NCBI RefSeq assembly: GCF_027531905.1
Contig: NZ_JAPZSU010000053.1
Span: 1-64,000, forward strand
From: Flavobacterium sp.
GTDB lineage: Bacteria > Bacteroidota > Bacteroidia > Flavobacteriales > Flavobacteriaceae
Reading direction: 5' to 3'
Length of the DNA stretch: 64,000 bases
A model generated the notes under the pieces. The model made no database searches and had not been told where the DNA came from. It was given only the letters and a program-made list of their open reading frames with translations. Positions 41,653 through 50,502 of the stretch are shown here, piece by piece (position 1 is the stretch's first letter; each line of letters opens with the position of its first letter). The position numbers and the translations under genes were made by a program.

Positions 41653-42981
41653 TTAGTGACTAGTTGTTTTTTCTTTAATGAAAATAACCCCTAAGCCAGC
41701 AATCAACATTGAAGTTCCAGCAATAACAATGATAGCCATTGGGAAACCTCCAAAAAGAGCAATCAAAGTACTCCCTAATAATCCTGCGGCAATTTGTGGT
41801 AAAGTAATCGTGGCATTGAACAATCCCATATATACGCCCATTTTGTCTGCAGGTAATGATCCAGAAAGCATGGCATATGGCATAGCCAAAATAGCTGCCC
41901 ACGCCAATCCCACGCCAACCATAGAAAGTAGTAGTACGTTTTTGTCTTCTATCACAAACATTGAGATCAATCCTAAGCCTCCTAGTAGTAAAGAGAAAGA
42001 ATAGGTTTTTTTGCGACCAATAGATTTGGCAATAGAAGGCATTAGAAGTGAGTAAATAGCGGCAACTGCGCTGTAAAAGGCAAATAAAACGCCTGTCCAA
42101 TCTCCAGCTTCATTAAATCCCACGGATTTGGCATCGAGTGCATCGGGCCCCCAGACTTGATTGGCAATTGCTCTTGTGGTATAAACCCACATTAAGAACA
42201 AGGCGAACCATGAAAAGAATTGTACAAATCCAAGTTGCCAAAAGATTTTTGGTGCAGTAGTGATTAATTTGAGGATATTTGTTTTTTCCTTTTTAACCTC
42301 AGCGTCTAAATCAATTTTGTTGTAAATCGCATGCTCTTTTGGGGCATATTCTTTGGTTTTGAACACGGTCCAAAGTACACTTATTAGTAAAATACTCCCT
42401 CCAATGTAAAACGACCAAATTACAGAGTCGGCTACTTTTTCACCTGGAGCAGGGACATTTGCAATTCCTGATTTGGTTAAAATCCATGGGAGCAACGAAC
42501 CGAATACAGCACCAAAATTAATCAAAGCGCTTTGTAGTGAATATCCTAAGTTGCGTTGGTCATCATTAACCATATCACCCACCAAAGCTCTAAAAGGTTG
42601 CATGGTCACATTAAAAGAAGTGTCCATCAACAATAACATTAACCCTCCAAAAAACAAAGGAGGTAACAAATAAGCAAAATACTCAGCATTAGGCATAAAA
42701 AACATGGCCAACGCCGATACGATTGCTCCAAAAAAGATAAATGGGATTCTTCGTCCAAGTTTGGTCCAAGTTTTGTCGCTTGAAAGTCCAATGATAGGCT
42801 GAACAATTAGTCCCGCCAATGGGGCAGCTAACCAAAAATATCCAATACTGTGAACATCGGCTCCAAGAGCTTCTAATATTCTGCTGGTGTTTCCGTTTTG
42901 AAGCGAGTATCCAATCTGTACTCCCAAAAAGCCAAAACTCAGATTCCAAATTTGCCAAAAACTTAATTTTGGTTTTTCCAT
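41653..42981 (-). CDS. MFS maltose transporter (SLC45/MalT type)
   Basis: Probable cation-coupled maltose importer of the inner membrane, 442 residues with about 12 hydrophobic helices. It starts MEKPKLSFWQIWNLSFGFLGVQIGYSLQ, typical of the SLC45-like family, and has the GRRIPFIFFGAIVSALAMFF segment after the loop between helices 2 and 3 and MPYAMLSGSLPADKMGVYMGLFN near the C-terminus. I chose the ATG at 42981; the longer frame to 43143 encodes a basic, unlike N-terminus. First gene of the operon with pgmB, GH65, GH31 and GH13. An ACGAAAGCGT motif lies 30-39 bp upstream. Confidence 0.88.
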   Translation of the reverse strand: MEKPKLSFWQIWNLSFGFLGVQIGYSLQNGNTSRILEALGADVHSIGYFWLAAPLAGLIVQPIIGLSSDKTWTKLGRRIPFIFFGAIVSALAMFFMPNAEYFAYLLPPLFFGGLMLLLMDTSFNVTMQPFRALVGDMVNDDQRNLGYSLQSALINFGAVFGSLLPWILTKSGIANVPAPGEKVADSVIWSFYIGGSILLISVLWTVFKTKEYAPKEHAIYNKIDLDAEVKKEKTNILKLITTAPKIFWQLGFVQFFSWFALFLMWVYTTRAIANQVWGPDALDAKSVGFNEAGDWTGVLFAFYSAVAAIYSLLMPSIAKSIGRKKTYSFSLLLGGLGLISMFVIEDKNVLLLSMVGVGLAWAAILAMPYAMLSGSLPADKMGVYMGLFNATITLPQIAAGLLGSTLIALFGGFPMAIIVIAGTSMLIAGLGVIFIKEKTTSH

Positions 42982-43527
42982 ATGATCTATTTTAAAGTTA
43001 AATACTACAAACGCTTTCGTGTTTTTTTTAAGTCTAATGCTGTTTTTACGAACTAATTGTCTGCACAAAATCCGTAAAAATGTAAGAATGCAGTGGTTGA
43101 GTCTTTCCTTTTTATTGGTTTGCCTAATTTTTTTGAAAAGCAAGCCTAAAAATTTAAGAAGTTATAGATTCTAGTGGCTTAAAAAATAAGGGATACCAGT
43201 AGAAAGCTTCACTTAAACCAAAGTATTCTTTCAATTGTATTCATTTGGTAGCTTTCTTACTTGTTTAAAATTGTGAAAGTTACAAAAAAAATAAGTTTGT
43301 ATTGCTTTAGTAAAGCAAGGTTTGGTTGATTAGAAAATGTTCCCGAAGAGCACAGATTTAAAACATAAATCCATAGGAAGGGAAGCGATAAAGAACAAAA
43401 CTTTGCTTGATTTTCGAAGTAAAAGAAAAAGTTTTGACAAGCGTAAATATAGAAAATTATTTACTTGAGCATTGAATTGTCAAGTAAATAATTTGAACTC
43501 CAACGTTTTTTGTTAATAAATATTTCT
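42982..43527. other. 546-bp gap between malT-type gene and lacI-type gene
   Basis: AT-rich, with no gene. It must hold the promoter for the malT arm. I found no canonical TAnnTTTG box on the minus strand. An ACG-N4-CGT motif lies at 43011-43020. TTACTTGA/TCAAGTAA at 43461-43486 is a perfect 8-bp inverted repeat near the LacI stop and may end that transcript. Confidence 0.5.
43011..43020. promoter_or_regulatory. Possible operator upstream of malT-type gene
   Basis: ACGCTTTCGT, with complement ACGAAAGCGT. It matches, at 9 of 10 positions, the complement of the site at 44663-44672 before susC. Such short matches are expected by chance, so this is tentative. Confidence 0.25.
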
Positions 43528-44553
43528 TTAATCGGTAGATTCTCTTTCAATCAAATGGGTCTCTATGATTTCTGTTGTGTAGCTTTCGTCTTCCTCTTCG
43601 TGTTCTTCAGTCTCTAAACGTTGAATGAGCATTTCGGCTGCTTTTTTACCCATTTTGGCACCGCTTTGACTTACTGTTGTGATGGTTGGCGTTGAGTATT
43701 TAGAAATAATTCCATCGGTAAAAGCAATAATGGCTAAGTCTTTTGGAACACTAAGCCCAATTTTATGTGCTGTTTTTAAAATGGTAACTGCAAAAAGTTC
43801 ATTGACCGCAAATACTGCATCTATGGCTTTGTCCTCTAATAATTGGCTGATGGTAATTTCGCAAGTATCTACATCTTCAATTTTAATGATGAGTTGGTCA
43901 TCAAATGGGATGGCGTTGTCTAACAAAGCTTTGGTGTAACCATCCGTTCTTAGTTTACCAACACTAACATAATCAACAGTTGTAACGAGTGCAATTTTTT
44001 TTCTTCCTTGTTTAATTAGAAATTCAACGGCTTCATAGGCCGCTTTTTTATCGTCGATAATGACTTTGTCGCAATGTACTTCATCGGTTATTCTATCAAA
44101 CATGACTACAGGCATACCTTGATCAATGACTTCGGTGATGTGATGAAAATCTTTTTTGAATTGGGTTTCTTTAGATAGAGACATGATAAAGCCATCCGTA
44201 CTACCGTGGGCTAGTAATTCCATATTCATGACTTCTTTATCAAAAGAATCATCAGACAAACAAATGATCACACTATACCCTTTTTCGTTGGCTACTTGCT
44301 CAATACCATTAATCACCGTAGAGAAGAAATAGTGTACAATTTCGGGGATAATAATGCCTATGGTTTTGGTTCTTCTATTTTTTAGACTTAAGGCAATATT
44401 GTTGGGTTTATAGTTGTAAAACTTGGCAAATGCTTGCACTTTCAAACGGGTTTCTTCTCCAATTTCTAAGCTGTTGCGCAGTGATTTAGAGACCGTAGAA
44501 ATAGAAACATCTAATTCTTTTGCAATTTGTTTTAGGGTTACTTTCTTTTTCAT
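43528..44553 (-). CDS. LacI-family transcriptional regulator
   Basis: A 341-residue DNA-binding protein. The N-terminal helix-turn-helix reads VTLKQIAKELDVSISTVSKSLRNS (HTH plus start of the hinge helix), followed by a periplasmic-binding-protein fold (TIGIIIPEIVHYFFSTVINGIEQVA and later AIIAFTDGIISKYSTPTITTV). I chose the ATG at 44553, the normal LacI N-terminus, over 44622. It lies divergent to susC and next to the malT operon, so it is very likely the maltose/maltodextrin sensor of the whole locus. The ligand is inferred from context. Confidence 0.9.
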   Translation of the reverse strand: MKKKVTLKQIAKELDVSISTVSKSLRNSLEIGEETRLKVQAFAKFYNYKPNNIALSLKNRRTKTIGIIIPEIVHYFFSTVINGIEQVANEKGYSVIICLSDDSFDKEVMNMELLAHGSTDGFIMSLSKETQFKKDFHHITEVIDQGMPVVMFDRITDEVHCDKVIIDDKKAAYEAVEFLIKQGRKKIALVTTVDYVSVGKLRTDGYTKALLDNAIPFDDQLIIKIEDVDTCEITISQLLEDKAIDAVFAVNELFAVTILKTAHKIGLSVPKDLAIIAFTDGIISKYSTPTITTVSQSGAKMGKKAAEMLIQRLETEEHEEEDESYTTEIIETHLIERESTD

Positions 44554-44662
44554 TTCTAAGGTTTTATAAAATAGGGTATTCCATTTTAATCTATTTATTT
44601 TTCCATTTCTGACAAAATTCATTTAAAAATAATAAATAAAATGCAAAGTTTTCAACACTATC

Positions 44663-44672
44663 ACGTTTTCGT
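44663..44672. promoter_or_regulatory. Possible operator between lacI-type gene and susC
   Basis: ACGTTTTCGT, a near-palindromic ACG-N4-CGT, about 110 bp from each divergent start codon and about 45-54 bp upstream of the predicted susC -7 box. Confidence 0.3.
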
Positions 44673-44695
44673 AATGGTATCTGATTTTTGTCATG

Positions 44696-44724
44696 TTGTT
44701 GGTGTTGATATTCTGTTAATTTTG
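44696..44724 (+). promoter_or_regulatory. susC operon promoter
   Basis: GTTG with TTG at 44696-44698, 18 bp, then TAATTTTG at 44717-44724, a match to TAnnTTTG. The leader to the susC ATG is about 50 nt. Confidence 0.55.
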
Positions 44725-44782
44725 AAATTCGAAGTAAAAGAAAAGCTAAACTTAAATTCAAAAATTAATTTAAACAAAAAGT

Positions 44783-47728
44783 ATGAAAACAATTTATAAA
44801 AAGTTGTTATTTTTATTGTTACTCCTTCCTTTCAGTCTTCTGGCTCAGAATTCTGTAACGGGAACTGTTGTTGAAAAAGCAACAGGACAGCCCATACCAG
44901 GAGCCAATGTAAATATACAAGGAGCTGCAAATGGTGTTTCTACCGATTTTGATGGTAAATATAAATTATCCAATATTAATAAAGGGGATAAGATTGTATT
45001 TTCTTTCATTGGGTTTAGAAATATTGTTTTAACTTATGATGGTCAAGCTACATTGAATGCATCTTTAGAAGAGGATGCCAATGAGCTGAAAGAAGTTGTA
45101 ATCCAAGTAGGTTACGGTTCTGTTAAGAAAAAAGATGCTACAGGATCTGTAGCTATACTAGGCGCAAAAGATTTTAATAAGGGATCTGTAACTTCTGCAG
45201 ATCAAATGATTCAAGGTAAAGTTGCTGGTTTGCAAATTACCAATGGTGGTGGTTCTCCTGGAGAAGGTGCTACGATTAGAATTCGTTCAGGATCTTCTTT
45301 GAATGCTCAAAACGACCCTTTATATGTTATTGATGGTGTACCTGTAGCTGCTGGTGGAGTTTCTGGTTCAAGAAACCCTTTGGCAACGATCAACCAAAAC
45401 AACATTGAGTCGATTACGGTTTTGAAAGACGCTTCTGCTACTGCTATATACGGATCTAGAGCTTCTAACGGGGTAATCATTATTACTACCAAAAAAGGTA
45501 AAAAAGGAGACATGAAAGTGAATTACAATGCTACTTTCCAAGTGTCTGAAATTACTAAAACGGTAGATGCTTTGTCTTCGAATCAATTTAGAGATTTAGT
45601 AAATTCTAAAGGGAATGCGTCACAAATTGCACTTATGGGTGATGCGGATACTGATTGGCAAAAGGAAATCTTCAGAACGGCTTTAGGTACAGATCACAAC
45701 ATTGCGATGAGCGGTGGTACGGATATTATTTCCTATAGAGCTTCTGTGGGTTATGCTAATATTAATGGTATTTTGATTAGAGATAACATGGAGCGTTCTA
45801 CGGTATCAGCTTCTCTTGTGGGTGATTTCTTTGATAAACATTTGAAAGTTCAAGTGAATAGTAATACTTCTATCATTAATAGTAATTATAGTAATAGAGG
45901 AGCCATTGGGTCAGCTGTTCGTTTTGATCCTACGCAATCGATAAAGAACGCTGATGGAACCTATTTTCAGTGGTATACAAATTCTGGAAATGCAATTAAT
46001 ACTTTGGCTGGAAAAAATCCAGTTTCATTGATTGAGCAACAAAATAATTATGGTACTTCATTCAGAAGTATTGGTAACATCCAATTTGATTATAAATTAC
46101 ATTTCTTGCCAGAATTAAAAGCGGTGGCTAACTTTGGTTATGACGAAATGAGTGGTCGTTCTTGGGGAAATACCGCAGCTGATTATTTGAATGGGTTAAA
46201 AGGTTCAGGATTTAATAATTCTTACCTAAATACTTCGAAGAGAAATAACAAATTGATGGACTTGTATTTTAATTACAACAAGTTGGTAGAGTCTATTAGT
46301 ACTCAATTCGATGTGACAGGAGGATATTCTTATCAAGATTTTAGAGACGATAATGATGGTTATTCTATCAATTTCGGAAATAATCAAGAAAAAACTCCAA
46401 ATGTACGAGTTCCTTCTAGAGTAAATTTACAATCGTTCTTTGCTAGAGCTAACTTTACCATTGCAGATAAATATATCTTAACAGCGTCTTTAAGAAGAGA
46501 TGGTACTTCTAGATTTACGGAAGAAAATCGTTGGGCTAATTTCCCTGCTTTTGCAGTTGCTTGGAAAATTAATGATGAGAATTTCCTAAAAGATGTAGAA
46601 GTAGTTTCTACTCTTAAATTAAGAGGAGGTTGGGGTATTACAGGACAACAAGATATTGGAGTAAGTTACCCATCTATCCCTTTGTATCGTGGTTCTAATC
46701 CCCAGGCTCAATACCAGTTTGGGAATGCGTATTACCAAACGTTTAGACCACAACCTTATAATAGTAACTTGAAGTGGGAGCAAACTACTACTTTGAATGC
46801 TGGTATTGATTTTGGTTTCTTTAACAATAGAATTTCTGGTACTGTTGATGCCTATCAAAGAGATACTAAAGATTTATTGTTGTACACTCAAAATCCACCT
46901 TTCTTTGGATTCTCTAATTTTGACAACTACAATGTAGGGGCTATTAGAAACAGAGGTATTGAGATTTCTGCGAATGTAATTCCAGTAAAAACGGATAACC
47001 TTGAGTGGTCTATTGGAGGAAATATTACCTTCCAAAATTCAGAAATTACAAAATTAGCTAGTGATTCTCCAAATTCTCCAGGATATAATGTTGGTGGTTA
47101 TGAGGGCCCTACAGGGAACTTTATTCAAAATCACCAAGTAGGGTATGCTCCTAGCTCTTTTTATGTGTATGAGCAAGCCTATGGTGCTGATGGAAAACCT
47201 TTAGACGGAGTTTATGTAGATAGAAATAATGATGGTGTTATTAATGAGCAAGATAAATACCGTTTCCACAAGCCAGCTGCCGATGTGTTTTATGGTTTCA
47301 ATACTAGTGTAGTCTATAAAAACTGGGATTTAGCTGCCACTTTCAGAGGATCATGGGGTAATTACAATTACAATAACGTAGACTCAAACAATGGAACATT
47401 AGCTGCAGTGTTTATCAGAAATACGGATTTGTCTAATTCAGTTGGGAATGTTTTAGAAACTGGTTTTACAACAAATGATGTGAAACGTTATGAGTCTGAT
47501 TATTACATTCAAGATGCGTCTTTCTTAAGATTAGACAACGTAAGTATTGGTTATACTTTTAATCAGAAACCAGATTCTAACACTTTAGTTAAGTTGTCTT
47601 TAGGAGCACAAAACGTTTTCATACTTACTGATTACACTGGAATTGATCCCGAAATTTCTGGAGGTATAGACAATAACTTGTATCCAAGACCACTTACTTT
47701 CACGTTAGGTTTAAACGTTAATTTCTAA
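44783..47728 (+). CDS. susC: SusC/RagA-family TonB-dependent outer membrane transporter
   Basis: Outer-membrane channel for maltodextrin import, 981 residues. Signal peptide MKTIYKKLLFLLLLLPFSLLAQ; a carboxypeptidase-like regulatory domain VTGTVVEKATGQPIPGANV follows. The plug carries the family signature (VIDGVPVAAGG and LKDASATAIYGSRASNGVIIITTKKGK, about residues 178-240). The rest is a 22-strand barrel ending GLNVNF with terminal Phe. It starts an operon with susD, susE-like and the T9SS amylase genes; SusD follows by 16 bp. Energy comes from TonB at the inner membrane. Confidence 0.95.
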   Translation: MKTIYKKLLFLLLLLPFSLLAQNSVTGTVVEKATGQPIPGANVNIQGAANGVSTDFDGKYKLSNINKGDKIVFSFIGFRNIVLTYDGQATLNASLEEDANELKEVVIQVGYGSVKKKDATGSVAILGAKDFNKGSVTSADQMIQGKVAGLQITNGGGSPGEGATIRIRSGSSLNAQNDPLYVIDGVPVAAGGVSGSRNPLATINQNNIESITVLKDASATAIYGSRASNGVIIITTKKGKKGDMKVNYNATFQVSEITKTVDALSSNQFRDLVNSKGNASQIALMGDADTDWQKEIFRTALGTDHNIAMSGGTDIISYRASVGYANINGILIRDNMERSTVSASLVGDFFDKHLKVQVNSNTSIINSNYSNRGAIGSAVRFDPTQSIKNADGTYFQWYTNSGNAINTLAGKNPVSLIEQQNNYGTSFRSIGNIQFDYKLHFLPELKAVANFGYDEMSGRSWGNTAADYLNGLKGSGFNNSYLNTSKRNNKLMDLYFNYNKLVESISTQFDVTGGYSYQDFRDDNDGYSINFGNNQEKTPNVRVPSRVNLQSFFARANFTIADKYILTASLRRDGTSRFTEENRWANFPAFAVAWKINDENFLKDVEVVSTLKLRGGWGITGQQDIGVSYPSIPLYRGSNPQAQYQFGNAYYQTFRPQPYNSNLKWEQTTTLNAGIDFGFFNNRISGTVDAYQRDTKDLLLYTQNPPFFGFSNFDNYNVGAIRNRGIEISANVIPVKTDNLEWSIGGNITFQNSEITKLASDSPNSPGYNVGGYEGPTGNFIQNHQVGYAPSSFYVYEQAYGADGKPLDGVYVDRNNDGVINEQDKYRFHKPAADVFYGFNTSVVYKNWDLAATFRGSWGNYNYNNVDSNNGTLAAVFIRNTDLSNSVGNVLETGFTTNDVKRYESDYYIQDASFLRLDNVSIGYTFNQKPDSNTLVKLSLGAQNVFILTDYTGIDPEISGGIDNNLYPRPLTFTLGLNVNF

Positions 47729-47744
47729 TTCAAATTAAAGAAAA

Positions 47745-49337
47745 ATGAAAAAATCACTTAAAATAATGGGATTGTTGTTAGTGCTGATGGTGATGCTTTT
47801 CCCATCTTGTACCAACGATTTAAATCAGTCCCCGATAGATGGGAGCGATGACATTGACGCAGAGGAATTATTCAAAGATCCTGCTTCATACAAACAGTTT
47901 TTAGCAAAACTTTATGCCGGTTTAGCTACTACAGGACAATCAGGACCTACAGGTAATGGAGATATTGCTGGAATTGATGAAGGAGCTAGTCAATACATTA
48001 GAGGTTTTTGGTTAATGCAAGAATTGACTACTGATGAGGCTATTATGGCTTGGAACGATGGAACTATTAAAGATTTTCATGCGCAAACATGGTCTTCATT
48101 AGATACTTTTATTGCAGCTACTTTTTCCCGTTTCTCTTTTCAAATTGTAAACTGTAATGAGTTTTTACGTCAAACTACTGATGCAAAATTAGCGAGTAGA
48201 GGGATAGACGCAGCTACTATCGCTGAGATTAAAACCTACAGAGCAGAAGCTCGTTATCTAAGAGCGTTGACTTACTGGCATTTATTGGATACTTTTGGCG
48301 GAGGGTCTATCGTTACTGAGGAATCACCTACATCATTTTATCTTCCAGAATATAGCTCTAGAGCCGAAATCTATAAGTTTGTTGACGATGAACTTACTGC
48401 ATTGACTGCGGATCTTAAGGATGCTCGTACAAATGAAAAATTTCGTGTTGATAAAGCTGCTGCTTGGATGTTGCAAGCTAAATTATACATGAATGCTAAA
48501 GTGTATATTGGTACTGAGAAATATACTGATGCCTTACCGTTGATTAATAAAGTTATTACTTCAGGGTATACTATCCATAACAATTATAAAGATTTGTTTT
48601 TAGCTGATAATGATAAAAATGGAGCGCAAAATGAATTTATTTTTGCCGTAGCGTATGATGGTTTAAATACTAAAACTTTCGGAGGTACTACTTTCTTAGC
48701 GCATGCTTCTGTAGGAGGTAAAATGAAACCAGGAGAGTATGGAATTAATGGCGGTTGGGCTGGTATTAGAACCACTTCTGCTTTCGTTGATAAATTCAAT
48801 GGATCTACAGGAGATCAAAGAGGAAATTTCTTTACTGATGGTCAAAACAAAGAAATTAAAGATGTAGGTGCTTTTACAGATGGGTACGCTGTTCAAAAGT
48901 TTAGTAACTTAACTAAAGCAGGTGTTCAAGGATCAGACAAATCTGGAGACTTTGTGGATACTGATTTTCCAATTTTCCGTTTAGCAGATGCTTATTTAAT
49001 GTATGCTGAATGTAACTTAAGAGGTGCTGGAGGTAGTAATACAACTGCTTTAGGCTATGTAAATGCTTTAAGAACGCGTGCAAATGCACCGGTTGTATCA
49101 CTTGGAGAACTTGATTTGAACTTCATTCTTGATGAGAGAGCTAAAGAATTACACTGGGAATGTCACCGTAGAACAGATTTGATTCGTTTTGGTAAATTTT
49201 CTGGTGGATCGTACTTATGGCCTTGGAAAGGTGGAATCGCTACGGGTGCTGCTACTCCTTCTATCAGAAACTTATTCCCAATCCCTGCTGGCTCTTTAGC
49301 AGCTAATCCTAAACTTCAACAAAACCCTGGATATTAA
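47745..49337 (+). CDS. susD: SusD/RagB-family glycan-binding lipoprotein
   Basis: Cell-surface lid of the SusC transporter, 530 residues. Lipoprotein signal: MKKSLKIMGLLLVLMVMLFPSC, Cys22, followed by TND. Helical TPR-like RAEARYLRALTYWHLLDTFGG (about residues 166-186) is the family signature; a second RagB block lies at ADAYLMYAECNLRGAGG and the C-terminal DERAKELHWECHRRTDLIRFGKF is canonical. Starch oligosaccharides are inferred from the locus. Confidence 0.95.
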   Translation: MKKSLKIMGLLLVLMVMLFPSCTNDLNQSPIDGSDDIDAEELFKDPASYKQFLAKLYAGLATTGQSGPTGNGDIAGIDEGASQYIRGFWLMQELTTDEAIMAWNDGTIKDFHAQTWSSLDTFIAATFSRFSFQIVNCNEFLRQTTDAKLASRGIDAATIAEIKTYRAEARYLRALTYWHLLDTFGGGSIVTEESPTSFYLPEYSSRAEIYKFVDDELTALTADLKDARTNEKFRVDKAAAWMLQAKLYMNAKVYIGTEKYTDALPLINKVITSGYTIHNNYKDLFLADNDKNGAQNEFIFAVAYDGLNTKTFGGTTFLAHASVGGKMKPGEYGINGGWAGIRTTSAFVDKFNGSTGDQRGNFFTDGQNKEIKDVGAFTDGYAVQKFSNLTKAGVQGSDKSGDFVDTDFPIFRLADAYLMYAECNLRGAGGSNTTALGYVNALRTRANAPVVSLGELDLNFILDERAKELHWECHRRTDLIRFGKFSGGSYLWPWKGGIATGAATPSIRNLFPIPAGSLAANPKLQQNPGY

Positions 49338-49359
49338 TTAACTAATTAAAAATAATACA

Positions 49360-50427
49360 ATGAAAAATTTATCGAAAATATTTTTGTCTTTATTTACACT
49401 AGCTATTACTTCATGTAGTGTAGAAGATGTACAAGATCGTCCAATTATTGAAGCTACTGATGCTCCAGTATTAACTGCTCCAGCAACAGGTGCTATTTAT
49501 GAAATTACACCAGCCAATGCAACCCAGCTTTTTGATCGTTTCGCTTGGACTGCAGCAAGTTTTGGTGGAGATGTTGTAGTTACTTATCAAGTTGAGATTG
49601 CTAAACTTGATGACAAAGCATTTGCAAAACCACAATTGGTTCAATCATCAAACACCAATAACGTTGCTGTTACTGGAGAGAATTTGAACAAAGCAGCTAT
49701 TGCTTTGGGAGTTACTCCATTCGTGTCAACATCAGTTTTGGCTCGTGTTAAAGCTGTTGTAGGAACTCAATCTATCGGTTCTAAGCCAATTGAAATCGCA
49801 ATCAAAGCGTTTAAAACTGCTCCATTACTTGGAGTTCCGGGTAATCATCAAGGTTGGAAAGATAAAGATGGTTTGACTTTTGAATACCAATTAAAACCCT
49901 CTGCAAAAGGGAATGCTGATTTTGAAGGATATGTTTATTTAGACGGAGATTTTAAATTTCTAGAAGCAGACGATAATTTAGTATTCGATTTCAGCAAAAA
50001 CACTGCTTACGGTAAATCAGCCGATGCAGGAAAATTAGATACTAAGGGAGCAAATTTAAGCGCTGCTGCTGGTTACTACTTAATTAAAGCGGATACTCAA
50101 AAATTAACTTATTCTACTACACTAACTAAATGGGGAATTACTGGTAGTGGAACACCTAATGGTTGGCCTGATAATGGTGTCGTAGATCATGATATGACAT
50201 ATAATCCTACTACAAAAGTATGGGAAATAGAGTTAGTTTTAAATGCAGGAGGCGAAATAAAATTTAGAGCTAATGATGGTTGGGATTTTAATTTTGGATC
50301 TAATGACAATAATGGAATAGCCAATTTTAATGGTCCAAACATTAAAGTACCAGCTGCAGGTACTTATAAAATCACTTTAGATTTAAGCCACTCAAGAGCC
50401 TATACTTACAAGTTAGAAAAAAAATAA
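49360..50427 (+). CDS. SusE/SusF-like surface starch-binding lipoprotein
   Basis: A 355-residue lipoprotein: signal MKNLSKIFLSLFTLAITSC with Cys19. An N-terminal SusE-type Ig-like domain (PVLTAPATGAIYEITPAN) is followed by two starch-binding modules: one with GVPGNHQGWKDKDGLTF and another with PNGWPDNGVVDHDMTYNP, each carrying Trp residues that stack on sugar. Only two such modules are seen, fewer than in SusF. Gene order susC-susD-susE fits the family. A terminator follows at 50445-50476, so downstream amylase expression may be lower. Confidence 0.85.
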   Translation: MKNLSKIFLSLFTLAITSCSVEDVQDRPIIEATDAPVLTAPATGAIYEITPANATQLFDRFAWTAASFGGDVVVTYQVEIAKLDDKAFAKPQLVQSSNTNNVAVTGENLNKAAIALGVTPFVSTSVLARVKAVVGTQSIGSKPIEIAIKAFKTAPLLGVPGNHQGWKDKDGLTFEYQLKPSAKGNADFEGYVYLDGDFKFLEADDNLVFDFSKNTAYGKSADAGKLDTKGANLSAAAGYYLIKADTQKLTYSTTLTKWGITGSGTPNGWPDNGVVDHDMTYNPTTKVWEIELVLNAGGEIKFRANDGWDFNFGSNDNNGIANFNGPNIKVPAAGTYKITLDLSHSRAYTYKLEKK

Positions 50428-50444
50428 TATAACTTATTATATTA

Positions 50445-50476
50445 AAAAGGGTTGTCCTATAAGGCAACCCTTTTTT
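50445..50476 (+). terminator. Terminator after susE-like gene
   Basis: AAGGGTTGTC pairs with GGCAACCCTT (one G-U pair) around a short loop, followed by TTTTTT. The amylase ATG is 26 bp further, so read-through would be required for co-transcription. Confidence 0.82.
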
Positions 50477-50502
50477 CATTACTCTTTTAAAACTTAAAAA
50501 GA

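Noticed and set aside
42982..43143. Longer start for the maltose transporter
   Set aside because: It would add 54 basic residues before a canonical transporter N-terminus; the internal ATG at 42981 fits homologues.
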